Source: Periplaneta americana
Taxonomy: Eukaryota > Arthropoda > Insecta > Blattodea > Blattidae
NCBI RefSeq assembly: GCF_040183065.1
Contig: NC_091119.1
Span: 197,462,543-197,526,542, forward strand
DNA: 64,000 bases
Reading direction: 5' to 3'
In this document: one piece after another, positions 1 to 13,689 of the stretch
Layout of the letters: the number at the start of each line of letters is the position of its first letter
Numbering within the stretch: position 1 is the stretch's first letter
Made by a program: the position numbers and the translations under genes
The notes under the pieces: generated by a model
Told to the model about the DNA's origin: nothing
What the model saw: only the letters and a program-made list of their open reading frames with translations
Databases searched by the model: none

Positions 1-86
1 TGGCGGCTCGTGAACTTGTGGATTGGGAGAGCTGCAGTAGATTTTGGTACATACAAATTTCACTTCTTGACACCATTACTAATAAG

Positions 87-2195
<2,109 letters not shown>

Positions 2196-3751
2196 CACAT
2201 TGTGAAACATAAAGATAATGCAAAATATAAATTATATTAGCTTTATAAGTAAATATGTATTTACATATAAATCCTTTCCGTGCTAATAAGTATAGGACAA
2301 AAATAAATGCACTACATACCGAAAAATCAAAACTTTCTGATTTAGTTGGGAGATGTCTGTGGCATGATTTGCTTAAAAAAAAAATAATATCATCGATTTC
2401 AGTCTGAATTTCTGATCGGCAGACACTCAACTTGCAATCTACCAGTTCATTCTGAATTGTCTTAGAATTACCTTAAAACAGTTGCATGTTCCAAATGATT
2501 TTTGAGAGGCTCGTTTAGATTAGTCACGAACTGTAGCAACCCACGAATCTTTGAATCATTTTTTTCATCATGTCCCCTAAAGGGAAGTTCATATTAGTCA
2601 CAAAATTTGATACAATCAATATTTTTTTTAAAATAATTTCACGATTTTTTTCTCACTTCTTGATTATGTTTGAGAATGTTTGTTCTGTTCGATTCACTTA
2701 ATTGCGCAGCAGTATGAGTTGCATAACATAGCCAACGAAACAACATTTTTCAGGTGAGATTGCGAAGATTCGTGCTTTTTAATTTTTAGGAGCAAATGTC
2801 CTAAATCTGTGACACCACTCCTAGTCTATGCAGTATCACCACCGAAGAGGAGGCAACCACAAATGCTCAGCGTAAATTTCATTGTTATACTTCCTTACAT
2901 ATATGCACTATTTCGGCTGGATGAAGCTTGAGTAAGATTTAAGTCTGGTAACGAACGACTCTTTAATTTCACTTCATTACATCAATTTTCTCCACAAGGG
3001 AAAGTTGAGAAAAATAAAATTAATATTCTGTAATTCACACACACTCATGCTTGCACATTTGCACTGGTTAAGTTACGGCACTAAAACGTCACACCAAAGC
3101 AACACTCAGATATACTGATGGTCAACAATTTCTAAAACTGGAAAAGAAGTTTCTTTCGTATTTTACGTGCTATATCAAAAGGATTATACTCGTGCAATCA
3201 TTTTGAGTTAAGGCAAATATTAGGTTCTGCTGGAGGCTGGATATATACGTAATAAAAAGGCAAAAGAGAATATTAATTTCGTTATATTAACTCGATAAGA
3301 TTCTACAACAATAAGTATGTGAATAGAAAATACAAATTTTGTCATTAAGTTTCAAGGGAATAGACGTAGCATTACAATAGCGGTGTGGGAGGGGAGGAAA
3401 AATCTTCCCTTGTAGCCTGGCTCTGCAAGCCACTGCAGCGAAATATGGGTTTTAAACAGCAGCAGTTTCCCTCTGCTTCCCTTCACCCCTCTACCCCCTG
3501 ACAATGCAAGACACACGCTCTGTGATCTGTCCCACCCTGCAGATCCCAGGACGACTTTGAATGCAGTGTCAATTCCAGTACAGTCGACGCGTAAAAAGAT
3601 AATGCATAAGATAATAGTACATATTCCCAGCCAGATGAAATATAAAGCAATTTACCAATAAAAGCTGTAAGAATTTTTCTACAAATTACAATAAATATTA
3701 TTTTTATTTTCCTGTCAAAGCAGGGAGTGCTGCAGCTCCGCAGCTCTTATG
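2196..3751. other. Unassigned AT-rich DNA, with a GC-richer patch at 3380-3600
   Basis: I see no supportable gene. The 3380-3600 patch is richer in G and C than its surroundings and has no recognisable coding frame. If the outer hAT-like element is real, this is its interior. Confidence 0.5.
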
Positions 3752-4452
3752 GACGAGCCGCCCCTGAGTTGTCAACTTTTGATGCAGGGGCGGTTATTCA
3801 GGTGAAGTAGGTGAAGTGCCACTTCACCTATTTACGTGTAAAACACAATTTTATCTCCTATTAATAATTCTAGTTATTACCGATTCTTTTCAGTCGTTAT
3901 GAACAGTGTTTAGTTGTATAAATAGTACCTGTAACCGTCCGCTGAATAGAATAATGTCAACTGTTACGAGCACCGAGCGATGACTATTGGAAATTACAAT
4001 GCTGTAGAGGTGAAATTATTTGGGCTCTCATTCTCATACAGCACTTGGTTTCCATGGTAACATGACGTCACGCACTAAAGAAAGATTGTGTGAGTGAAGT
4101 GCGTTTCTGAGTCTTTCAGTTATGGCGGTCAGCTGTCAGACTTGTAGGTGGAGTAACAGTTTGCAGATCTAACAGTACTAATAATAGAGAAGGGTTGAAG
4201 CTGGTCTCCAAGGCTGGGGGCTATTGTTTAAGGGCTGAGAAATTTTACAGTATGTAAGTACTACCTGACTCGAGAATAGTATCCTCATTCCTTGTTTCCA
4301 AGCAGCCACCCCGGCAGTGGTAAATTAGCTGGCTCTATGTTATTTTATCAGGAATACACCCATCAGCTCATGAGCTTGCCAGTTTTGTTCCAGCTCTTGT
4401 ATTTGAAAGTATAAACATGCGCGTAACTGTACACATGTAGTTTAATATTGTG

Positions 4453-4616
4453 TACGTATTTATTTATTTTATTTATTTGTTTGTTTGTTTGTTTGTTTGT
4501 TTGTTTGTTTGTTTGTTTGTTTGTTTGTTTGTTTGTTTGTTTGTTTGTTTGTTTGTTTGTTCGTTCGTTCGTTCGTTTGTTTGTTCGTTTATTCGTTTAT
4601 TCATTTATTCATTCAA
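4453..4616. repeat. (TTTG)n / (TTCG)n / (TTTA)n microsatellite
   Basis: A run of TTTG units, turning into TTCG and then TTTATTCA units, is plainly visible. It lies inside the hAT element at 3785-5869. Confidence 0.95.
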
Positions 4617-5168
4617 CTAGCTAGCTAGTGAGTACAAATTACATTTATAAAACAAAAATGTTTCTAGCCACTACTGTAAGAGCCAGGCTCGTGTATGGTG
4701 TGGTCTTAGTCAATAATATAACATAACATTTACAAGGACAGTTTACTAAATACAGTAAGTAACTTAATTCAAACCAATAAATACAACACAAGAGCAAGAA
4801 TAAAGAAGAAAGAGAAAAAGAGAGAAAAATACAGATTTAATATAAATTGACAATTATTTAATGTATTTAGAGTATATTAGTGATAAGTGTACATAGTGTA
4901 TTAATCCTACATCATAGTGTATATTATATGTTTAATCACTATAATGCTATTACAGAAATACTTAGGTACCAATACATAGAAAATGTTGATAAATGAGTGC
5001 GAAATTTGTATCCCGAAAATGACACGGTTTTGTAATTTATTAGAAATGCAGTTTTGTAGACTTAAATATGAGGATAAAAAAGATGTTTTAAATTCTGGAC
5101 GACCTACAGTTCCATTTGTTATTTGTTTTATAAAGTGATAAGAAAATAGAGAAGTTGTATAAAATAAA

Positions 5169-5483
5169 TAATCCGTGGTGCTACAACCCCTGAAGGGCCT
5201 AGACCGACCAGCCTCACACCCACATGCCGAAGCAGAGGTGGACGATCATCCAACCAGAATGGAGGTATCGTGTGGTTAGCACGATGATACCCCCAGCCAT
5301 TATAGCTGGCATTCGCAACCGGAGCTCCCCAAGTGCATCACGATGCTGGGTGGGCACCGGTCCCATACACTGGCCGAAATTTCATGAGAAAATTTCTTCT
5401 CCCACAAGGACTCGAACCAGCACACATTCCGTAACGCGAGTCCTAGGCATGATGCCTTAGACCGCGACGCCACGACACGGGAC
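5169..5483 (-). mobile_element. tRNA-derived SINE (termite/cockroach Talu-like)
   Basis: Read on the minus strand, it starts with a tRNA-like head. A box-A-like GCGGTCTAAGGC is followed by a box-B GGTTCGAGTCC, the internal RNA polymerase III promoter arrangement. A long body follows, ending in an A/T-rich tail near 5169. The body wording resembles SINEs known from termites and cockroaches (Talua/Talub); that name is from memory and not checked. Confidence 0.75.
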
Positions 5484-5871
5484 GTTGTATAAAATAACTT
5501 AAAAAAATTCTTCCAATGAAAGAAGCTTTTCTGTTTGAAAAGATTGAAAATTTCACTCTGAATGCTACATCACAGGAGAACTTTTATCATTAGCCCTGTA
5601 GGTTTGCATAGAAATATACTGTCCACCCTCAGTTAAACTCAGACATCATCGACAGGTTTGCTGCTTTAAAATATAGGAGGATTGACTTGGTATGCAAGAA
5701 ATTGGGAGTCCTGAAATAAATTAATTCTCCTGTTTGCATGTATTCAAGAACTATTAAAATTGTACGTAGTTTACGAATAGTAGGCCTACTCATATATTGG
5801 TAAAACTGTTCATGCATTTGTGTATGTGAACAGCACTTCACCTATTTCTTTTACGGTGAGCCGCTACTGTT

Positions 5872-6756
5872 TTGATGAGATCGGATAATCAGTATATTGC
5901 CGACACAAGAGATTTAAAGAGTGAACTGAAAACTAACCTCGGCATGTTACCTTTGGATAACAATTTGATCTCCCCAGACACCATTAAGAACAAAAGAGGT
6001 CTAAGTGACTCAAGGAAACTCATGAAAATTTTGCGATTTGAAGAATTTAATAAATGTCAGCTACCACAAAAAGGTAAAAGACTCAGCTTATATCAAGACT
6101 TCACTCTCTCAAACAGTTGGGTCAGACATCATACAGGCCTTTCTAGCTCCGAGTGGAGAGATGCGCTGAAGATGACCGGTAATGTTGCTCCTGTACGCGC
6201 TGTTCCAGGCAGAACTCAAGACAATAACCACTGTACGCGATGCCACAGTGAGATTGAAACTTTGGCTCATGTCTTGGGTTCATGCCCATTTGGCGAAACT
6301 CTTCGTAACAGCAGACATCACAAGATCAGGTCTGTAATCGCAATATGCATTAAGTCCAGTGGCTACACTACCTATGAAGAAGTCCATGGAATAGATACTG
6401 GAAGTCATCCGCTTATTGATGTTATAACATTTAAACCTGGAGAGACAAAAAGTTATATTCTGGATCCGACCATCAGATTCGAGATGCATCAGAATCAACC
6501 TGAGGATGTTAATCTAGAGAAAAGGAGAATTTATGAACCCACTACCCCTTATTACAAAACATCATATAAACTCAGGGATATAGAAGTCATCGGATTAATG
6601 GTGGGTGCTAGAGGAACCATAACAAAACAATTTGTGTCATTCTGTCATAAATTTGGAGTCCCAACAACAACAATTAAGGAAATTTCAATGATAGCTTTGA
6701 AGGGTTCTCTGCAGATTTTACGGCGACATTTGTATTTCAATTCAAATTACAGTTGA
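5872..6756 (+). pseudogene. R2-like non-LTR retrotransposon, C-terminal end with restriction-like endonuclease
   Basis: This open frame lacks a true start. It is the 3' part of a larger ORF cut off by the hAT insertion immediately upstream. A zinc knuckle CTRCHSEIETLAHVLGSC (CX2CX8HX4C) lies in the middle. It is followed by a restriction-like endonuclease core with two aspartates 14 residues apart (IDVITFKP to ILDPTIRFE). The end matches the copies at 44745-45344 and 48831-49005 (GLMVGARG; SLQILRRHLY). In the R2 group this domain nicks the target for target-primed reverse transcription. The reverse transcriptase itself is not in the window. A 3' UTR runs to about 6950. Confidence 0.75.
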
Positions 6757-6950
6757 ATTTTCTGTCTATTTTTTTATCTGTATTTTTTTTTTTAATAAAT
6801 TTTCATTATGTGAAATATTATCTACTGCAAATTTTAGTTCCTTGTAAACAAATTTCTTGTAAGACATTTTTAATGTCATTTTAAATGTTACTGTTTAACA
6901 TTCTTTGTCTTTGGCAACCTCACCAAGTTGAGGAAGATTGAATTATTATT
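6757..6950 (+). other. Probable 3' UTR of the R2-like LINE
   Basis: AT-rich DNA ends with CAACCTCACCAAGTTGAGGA. A similar CAACCTCACTTGAGGA hairpin-like end follows the second copy near 45440, so I place the element's 3' end just after it. Confidence 0.5.
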
Positions 6951-8630
6951 ATATTAACACAATGAAGTAATTATTTGTTCAGTAACTTAACAACTCATCA
7001 GTGATTGTAAGTTAAAAGAGTGTATAACAAAATGCATATTTTGTTTTGTTACATCATAAAACGAATCCTTGTATTAAGGGCATCTTTAACAATCGAAAAA
7101 TAATGGTATTTTATCATCATCCATCTCCTAGTGGTAAATCACTGCAAATTACAAACTGTTTTGAATCAAATCATTCTGCTGGTTTGGATTGTATATGTAG
7201 GCAAATGGAAATGATACAAAATTAGTACTGTTAATGAGATGAAGTTGTTTCGGACGTAATAAACAAAATGGGTCCTGACAGTGATTACGAGCAGATCTGC
7301 ATTTATGAAACTTCATCGGAAATAGAGAAGTAGAGTTATTTCAGACGTAATAGACAACCTGGTCAGGTTTTCTTCAATGAAATGATGACAAACTGAGTGA
7401 GGCAAGTTGTCAACTACCTGGAAGCTCACAAAGTTGCTTTTCCCGTCATTTATAGTTATTACCCAATTCGTTTTGAAAGTGAGCAGAAGGAGAGTTGCAG
7501 GTATGAAACTTCATCAAACCCAGAATAAGTAAGATAACTTATGTTTGTTGTAGCTGTAAGAAGCAATCTTTGCCTGTCATCTCAACTCTTCTTCTTCATA
7601 GTGCAGTGTCATCACAATTGATCCTAGAACAGAAATCTCAGAACCAAAGTATATAATCAATAGCAATGAATTTGATTCTCTACCCAAGGCAGGATAATTC
7701 TTAGATAAATTATAATTGTTTCTTCTTTAAAGGATGAGTATGGGCAGAGTGTCACTCAGTTCAAGCAGTTAATATATTTTGCAAAAAGTACTCTTTAAAA
7801 ATTAATTAATTGATGAACTAGTACAAAATTAAACCCGTTTCTCATCCCAAAGATAGTATAAATTCGTTGTGTTGTGATTGGTTCTTGTGATCACATAACA
7901 TATGACGAATAAATACACAACTGATCAATTTGCCAATATGTACAATAATTACTTTAATACGCCGAAATAATGATAAATCGATTAATATTCGGATATATTG
8001 ATAACCACTGGTAATTATACAGATGAATATTATCTTAATCAGAGATCATATGAACGACAAGAGCGAAGAAAATGAAATTTTTTTTTCGTCGCTTTTATCG
8101 TTACTCCAATATGCACACCTCAATGACAATGCCTGCTTCAATTCTCTCTAATATAGCATCGCTGCTTCATTTATCGTTTATCGTTGTTCCAACGTGTACG
8201 TACCCTAAGAGATACCAATTTCTTCCACTTTTTATTTGAGAGTGAGGTACTATAAATAGCCAAGTTGTCTCTATATTAAAAAAAAAAATGGCTGAAGCTA
8301 GAAATACACCAAGAAACAGGAGCTATTTCTGTGAAAGCAATGGATTGCAATGAGATTGGGTTTGTAAATATACGTGACAAAGTCACAATGACAATGCAGT
8401 GCTTAAGCACCCATAGCAGTGTTGCCAATTCAGCGACTTTCAACTGTTTTTTAGGGAAACAATTTGTATTAACTTATCTGTTCCTTAAATAGTGATTTAG
8501 CAATTATTTTAATATTCTGTAATGACAAAAGTAAAACTTCCTCTAGATAATAAGGAATCTAAAAGGCTCCTTGAATCTAAGAACTTTCCATATGCTTCAG
8601 TTGGCAACATAGTTGAATTAATCAATTCAG
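6951..8630. other. No feature seen (intergenic)
   Basis: AT-rich DNA without a long reading frame, clear repeat or RNA gene. Confidence 0.5.
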
Positions 8631-8635
8631 GAAGG

Positions 8636-9292
8636 GCAAAGTCTATGATTATGTCTCGTGGCTAGAACATAGTACGAAATGGAAATATAAAAATCGGAAA
8701 TTTATCGTTTGGAAAGGTGGAAAAATTCAAGCATCTTGGAGCAACAGTAACAAAACATAAATGAGGAGGAAATTAAACGCAGAATAAATATGGGAAATGC
8801 CGTTATTATTTGGGTGAGAAGGTTTTGTCATCCAGTCTGCTTTCAAAAAAGCTGTAAGTTACAATTTATAAAACAGTTATATTACTGGTTGTGAAACTTT
8901 GACTGTCACTTTAAGAGAGGAACAGAAATTAAGAGTGTTCGAGAATAAGATGCTTAGGAAAATGTTTGGGGCTAAAAGGGATGAAGTTACAGGAGAATGG
9001 AGTAAGATACACAATGCAGAAGTAGTTTCCACTTGACAAAATTAGGAATATTAAATCCAGACATTTGAGATGGGCAGAGCACGTATGGGCGAATCCAGAA
9101 ATGCATATAGTGTTAGTTGGAGGCCAGAGGGAAAAAGATTTTTGGAAAGGTCGAGATGTAGATGGAAAGATAATATTAAAATGGATTTGAGGGAGGTGGG
9201 ATATGATGGTAGGGACTGGATTAATCTTGCTCAGGCTTATGTGAGGGCGGCAATGAACCTCTGGGTTTTCTAAAAGCCATTTGTAAGTAAGT
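8636..9292 (+). pseudogene. RTE-like LINE ORF2 3' fragment, decayed
   Basis: This belongs to the most frequent LINE family of the window, with the same order of motifs as the better copy at 28418-29154: MIMSR, then ENKMLRKMFGAKRDE, then the GRPRRRW-type segment and KMDLREVGYDGRDWINLAQ. Frameshifts and deletions break the frame, and a piece before the AYVRAAMNL end is lost. The 3' end is a short AAGTAAGTAA tail. Confidence 0.8.
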
Positions 9293-9605
9293 AACACGGT
9301 TGAATTAAGTTACGTGGTGTTTGTTACAAAAATAGTTGGCGTGGTTGTGTAATTATAACATGTCCACTTTTATATAACATATTTATTAATTAGGAAGTTA
9401 TTTCATTTAGTATTCATGTGAAATTGTAGTTACAGTATTTATATTTGTGTATTAAAATGGAAGGAGCAGGTAAATGCCATTCAAGAAAGCGGCAACGTAA
9501 TTATTCATCCAGGAAGTGCACAGTCGAGTATCGGCACATAAACCACTGATACACGTTGTTGATTTAAACATAGGTCAATGATCATAAATAAACACTTACG
9601 TTTAT

Positions 9606-9835
9606 TCCATGGAGCACGCTTCCGAACAGGGGCAGCAGCATTTCCCCTAAGGATAGAGCCCAGTTTAGGTGTGTGTGTGTATTAATCGAAAAAAGTGTCA
9701 TATAAACATGCGTCCTATTCTCAATATTTCTAGCCCCTAATTTTCGATTAATACACACACACACACACACACACACCTAAACTGGGCTCTAACCTTAGGG
9801 GAAATGCCGCTGCCCCTGTTCGGAAGCACACCCAT
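9606..9835. repeat. Inverted repeat with (TG)n / (CA)n tracts
   Basis: Arms of about 90 bp (9606-9693 and 9740-9835) share TTCCGAACAGGGGCAGC and ATTTCCCCTAAGG in opposite orientation around a spacer of about 46 nt. Each arm contains the dinucleotide run, (GT)6 on the left and about (AC)14 on the right, so the tract lengths have diverged. It could be a fold-back MITE; I see no target duplication. Confidence 0.75.
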
Positions 9836-10006
9836 TCCATGTTATGTTGTTGGGTAGATGCATAATTACCATCATGGTATCATCTAGCCCACTAACGTTT
9901 TCATAGTCCTTGGCCACATGTCACTTCTTTTCACCTAACCTTTCAAATATGGCCAGTCTCCAATATCACCGCACACGGGACTGATGTCTTCTGATTTAAG
10001 TTTCTT

Positions 10007-10752
10007 TATGGATTAAATGGAGCTGAGATGGAGAATCTGCCTAGCCTGGAAAGCGTTCTGGGGCTTCAAGTTCATACTCCTAGACAGAAAGATAAGCCGG
10101 AAAATAAAATTTCAAACCCTAGAAACATGTGTATATCCTGTGCTATTATACGGATGTCAAACATGGTCGCTAAGATCACAGCAAAAGAACAAACTTCAAA
10201 TATGTCAACGTAAAATGCAGCGCAAAATCTTAGGAATATCCCTGCGAGACAGGATACCAAACACCACAATCCAACAACTAGCACAGACAACAGACGTCGG
10301 ACAAACAGCCACACAAAGCAAATGGAAGTGGGGAGGACACATTGCCAGACTACAAGACAACAGATGGACCTACAAAAGTACTGTTTGGGACACACGGATT
10401 GGGCAAAGGACGCAAGGCAGACCAAGACGCAGATGGGAGGACATCTTCAAAGATCACGCAGGGCACCAATGGACACGGATAGCAAGGGACAGAGACGAGT
10501 GGAAGTTGCTAGGCAGACAACTGAGCAATGACTAGAACAGCAACATGCAAGCATCATTGTTTGAGGGAAGTTTAATAGAGAACAGTGAAAAGTGTAGTGT
10601 CAAACAACATTATACCTAACGAACAGCATTGAACCTAACATGGAGTAGCTCGCCAAGTTAGGAAAAACTGAGCTAACCCTACCCAAGGGTAGGAGGCCTT
10701 TGCCCTTCATGGGACATATTGGGCTATTTCATTCATTCATATGGATTAAATG
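10007..10752 (+). pseudogene. RTE-type LINE, 5'-truncated, with 13-bp target duplication
   Basis: The insertion is 10020-10739, flanked by TATGGATTAAATG at 10007-10019 and 10740-10752. The frame at 10017-10535 (172 residues) is the C-terminal part of an RT protein: YPVLLYGCQTWSL, then KWKWGGHIAR, then TQGRPRRRWED. This order is typical of the region after the RT core in RTE-like endonuclease/RT proteins. The 3' end is an (ATTC)n tail at about 10728. It is a different family from the copy at 8636-9292. Confidence 0.85.
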
Positions 10753-11566
10753 AGGGGATAGTTAAATTACATTAAGCCGAGGTACGTGACAAGGTTACTG
10801 GGTTAGTCGAGGGGATTATTTAAGTGATATGAGATCGAGGAATGTGAATATTATTTAAGTAGATTTATTTTTCTCTCCTGTGTTGCCAAGGACTCTTGTC
10901 ACCTCCATCCCTGGACCTAGGTACCCTTTTATGATTTTTAATCTTTGGGGAATGTGAAAGACACTGTACAGAACAAATAACATACTCTGGGATAGCTGGA
11001 GGAAAGCACTCTGAGGAAAATCATTTAGTAACAAAAGGGGTATTGCACAGTGTGATTACCAGTGGTGTAGCGTCAATGTGTAAGCTAAAAAGTTCAGCTT
11101 CCCCAGTTAATAACTTCATAATAAACCTGCAGTTTATGAGCAAAATTATTTATTAATTTTAATACAGTCTATATTTATTAAATGTTGTGATGCGGCAGCT
11201 CAGGATGATTTGTGATACAGCAATAAACATGAAGCCTGCACACACCAGCTTCCAATCCCCTCCACAGACTCGTTTCTTTCACGCATTCTTCTGTGTAACT
11301 CACCATGAAGATTTTCCATACATTTCTAACTAAACTACCCTGGTCGCAAGAAGCTAGCTTTGGCATTGGAAAGAATTTAGTTTTCCAGTTATCCCTTTCG
11401 TTGGTTGTGTTCAGTTGAAGTGTTAGTGTACACTATGGCTGATATAATAAATAATGAGTGAAGTGACAGTTTCTGACACTAATTTATGTAGTCAGAAATA
11501 GTCTTCTGATAAAGACTTTAATGTTGATTGACGTAATTTTACTAACACTGTATTTTTTATTTTATT

Positions 11567-11803
11567 GGGTTATTTTACGACGCTGTATCAACATCTAGGT
11601 TATTTAGCGTCTGAATGATATGAAGGTGATAATGCCGGTGAAATGAGTCCGGGGTCCAGCACCGAAAGTTACCCAGCATTTGCTCGTATTGGGTTGAGGG
11701 AAAACCCCGGGAAAAACCTCAACCAGATAACTTGCCCCAACTGGGATTCGAACCACCTGGTTTCGCAGCCAGATGCGCTGACCGTTACTCCACAGGTGTG
11801 GAC
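11567..11803 (-). mobile_element. tRNA-derived SINE, family with GTCGTAAAATAAC tail
   Basis: On the minus strand a tRNA-like head (GTGGAGTAACGGTCAGCGC, then box B GGTTCGAATCC) is followed by a conserved body and a tail AGCGTCGTAAAATAACC. Copies of this family also lie at 24707, 50198 and 58782, and a head-only fragment at 12808. Confidence 0.85.
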
Positions 11804-12030
11804 ACTAACACTATCTATTGACTGTTAATATTGTGATTTCTCTAAATATGACAAGGAGTGAGCTAATGTTAAATTATACGTAGGCTATGTGTCTATTTCT
11901 TAGAGATACTGTATGTGTAAACTATGAAATCATATTTTACTACCATCTGACGTGATGCCTTATTGGTGTTACTTATGAGGTTCCAACCAGTCTTTGGACT
12001 ACTGATTTGACATCGACTACTATTTATTTT

Positions 12031-12314
12031 CAGTTGGTAGAGCAGCTGGCTACGGACTGGAAGGTCCGGGGTTCGATCCCAGGTGGTGACAGGATTTTTT
12101 CTCGTTGCCAAACTTTCAGAACAGCCCCGAGGTTCACTCAGCCTCCTATAAAATTGAGTACCGGGTCTTTCCCGGGGGTAAAAGGCAGTCAGAGCGTGGT
12201 GCCGACCACACCACCTCATTCTAGTGCCGAGGTCATGGAAAGCATGGGGCTCTACCTCCATGCCCCCCAAGTGCCTTCATGGCATGTTACGGGGATACCT
12301 TTACCGTTACCTAC
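12031..12314 (+). mobile_element. tRNA-derived SINE, family with GGTAGAGCAGCTGG head
   Basis: It begins inside box A (CAGTTGGTAGAGC) and has box B GGTTCGATCCC, the shared body GAGTACCGGGTCTTTCCCGG and an end in GATACCTTTACC. A fuller copy lies at 33567-33865, so this one has lost about 17 bp of its 5' end. Confidence 0.85.
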
Positions 12315-12807
12315 TATTTATTTTAAGGCTATATTTTTGCAATACGATTCCTCATACATGAAAGACAACTTGAGTTAGCTTCCCCTGCTCAAAATTTCAT
12401 GCTATGCCACTGATGATTACGAATTTCGTTTGCAGCTGAGGGAAATACTAGCACACACTGATTTCTGGATTTTTTATACATAAATATGAGAATAAGGCTC
12501 TACAATAATGAATAACTAGAAGAATTGCACTGTGCATTCTCAGTATTAGGGATGCTGAAATTTATTTTGTTTTGGTACATTGAAAATACTCCCGTTTTGT
12601 GTTTTGAAAATACTACCTACATGCTAATTTAATTCTACTATTGTTTAATTCTCGTGTCCTCTTACTTCAGTGTATAAGGAAATTTGCAGCAATATACTAG
12701 TACATGAGATACTCCATATTGTATTTTTGGTCCAGGGAAATGACTCCCTTATTGTGTTTTCAAAATATGCACAATGTTAATTTAATTCTGCCGTTGTTTA
12801 ATTCTAG

Positions 12808-12853
12808 TTTCGCAGTCAGACATGCTGACCACTACTCCAAAGTGGTGGATCAC
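12808..12853 (-). mobile_element. SINE head fragment
   Basis: It matches only the first 45 bp of the SINE at 11567-11803 (GATCCACCACTTTGGAGTAG on the minus strand). Confidence 0.6.
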
Positions 12854-12929
12854 TTTTAAATATGTGTATTTTTAATCTACATCTTACGATGTTTGGTGAC
12901 ATATATACGTCCGTTGATGTGACATATTA

Positions 12930-13278
12930 ATGAATTTAAATACTATTATAGTCACAATCATGCCATGGTATGTAAGAAAAATTACACAACCTCGAGCGGG
13001 AATCGAACCTGCGACTTCCTGTTCTCCGGTCAGGCGCTCTACCACTGAGCTATCGAGTTCGTCTCACGCCAAAGACTTGGAATCATCCTTTCATACTGGC
13101 GACTCTGTTATAGAGTACTGTCCATAGCCAAGCCTTTGGTGTGAGACGAACTCGATAGCTCAGTGGTAGAGCGCCTGACCGGAGAACAGGAAGTCGCAGG
13201 TTCGATTCCCGCTCGAGGTTGTGTAATTTTTCTTTCATACCATGGCATGATTGTGACTATAATAGTATTTAAATTCAT
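12930..13278. repeat. Inverted duplication of a tRNA-like sequence (151-bp arms)
   Basis: Arms 12930-13080 and 13128-13278 are both 151 bp, near-perfect reverse complements, separated by 47 nt. Each contains a tRNA-like unit. On the + strand at about 13149-13220, the D-arm GCTCAGTGGTAGAGC, a CCTG/CAGG anticodon stem and box B GGTTCGATTCC can be folded, with an acceptor stem AACTCGA/TCGAGGT holding one mismatch. No CCA or terminator marks a functional gene. The flanks TTTAAATACTATTATAG are part of the arms, so the inverted unit is larger than the tRNA part. Confidence 0.85.
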
Positions 13279-13689
13279 GTGTATTTTATGTTTGTTTTGC
13301 ATATAATAATATTTAGTAGTAATGAGGGCAATACAAGAGATTCTTTTGCGACTACATTGTGAGCTACATGACGGAAGCTGTTATACTGCTGCAGACAGTT
13401 GAAAGTATAACTTTGCAGTAGGCTTTACGAGGGTTGATCCTTTTGCTAGACTCTGGATTCATTTCTACTTGATTTAAAATTCCTATATTATGGCATACAA
13501 ATATCTGATATATCTCTAACCTGTGTGTTTAATTTCAGGACTACACATGTTCACATTAGTACCCGTTAGAGTGAAAAATGACGTGGTGGTGTAAAATTGG
13601 AACACATAGAGCAGAGAGCTGTGGTTAAATACCTGCAAATGAAAAGGTATGTTCTCCTCTCAAACCATTCTTATATCACAGAAACTTTG

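Larger units (their letters stand above)
3777..5877. mobile_element. Non-autonomous hAT element with 8-bp target duplication
   Basis: The element spans 3785-5869. Exact duplications TTTTGATG flank it at 3777-3784 and 5870-5877. Termini are CAGGGGCGG on the left and, read inward from the right, CAGTAGCGG. Both ends carry the subterminal motif ATAGGTGAAGTG. No transposase is present. The interior holds a (TTTG)n run at about 4470-4560, a tRNA-derived SINE at 5169-5483, and otherwise AT-rich DNA. It sits in an R2-like LINE reading frame, which resumes right after the right duplication. Confidence 0.85.
11052..12420. mobile_element. Non-autonomous hAT element hosting two SINEs
   Basis: Termini are CAGTGGTGTAGCG at 11060 and, read inward from 12412, CAGTGGCATAGCA. 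Flanking 8-mers GTGATTAC (11052-11059) and ATGATTAC (12413-12420) match at 7 of 8 positions. No transposase domain can be recognised inside. Two SINEs in opposite orientation fill much of the interior. Confidence 0.75.

Noticed and set aside
4470..4620. CRISPR-like or satellite array
   Set aside because: Simple TTTG microsatellite; no spacers. The genome is eukaryotic.
7800..7822. Penelope end, from the match ATTAATTGATGAACTAGT
   Set aside because: Only 18 AT-rich bases match and neither arm nor ribozyme-like sequence follows.
11178..11366. Minus-strand protein in the hAT at 11060-12412
   Set aside because: 62 codons with no recognisable domain; too short to support a transposase call.
13149..13220. 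Functional tRNA gene
   Set aside because: Acceptor mismatch, odd anticodon loop, an inverted twin nearby and shared flanks indicate a tRNA-derived repeat.
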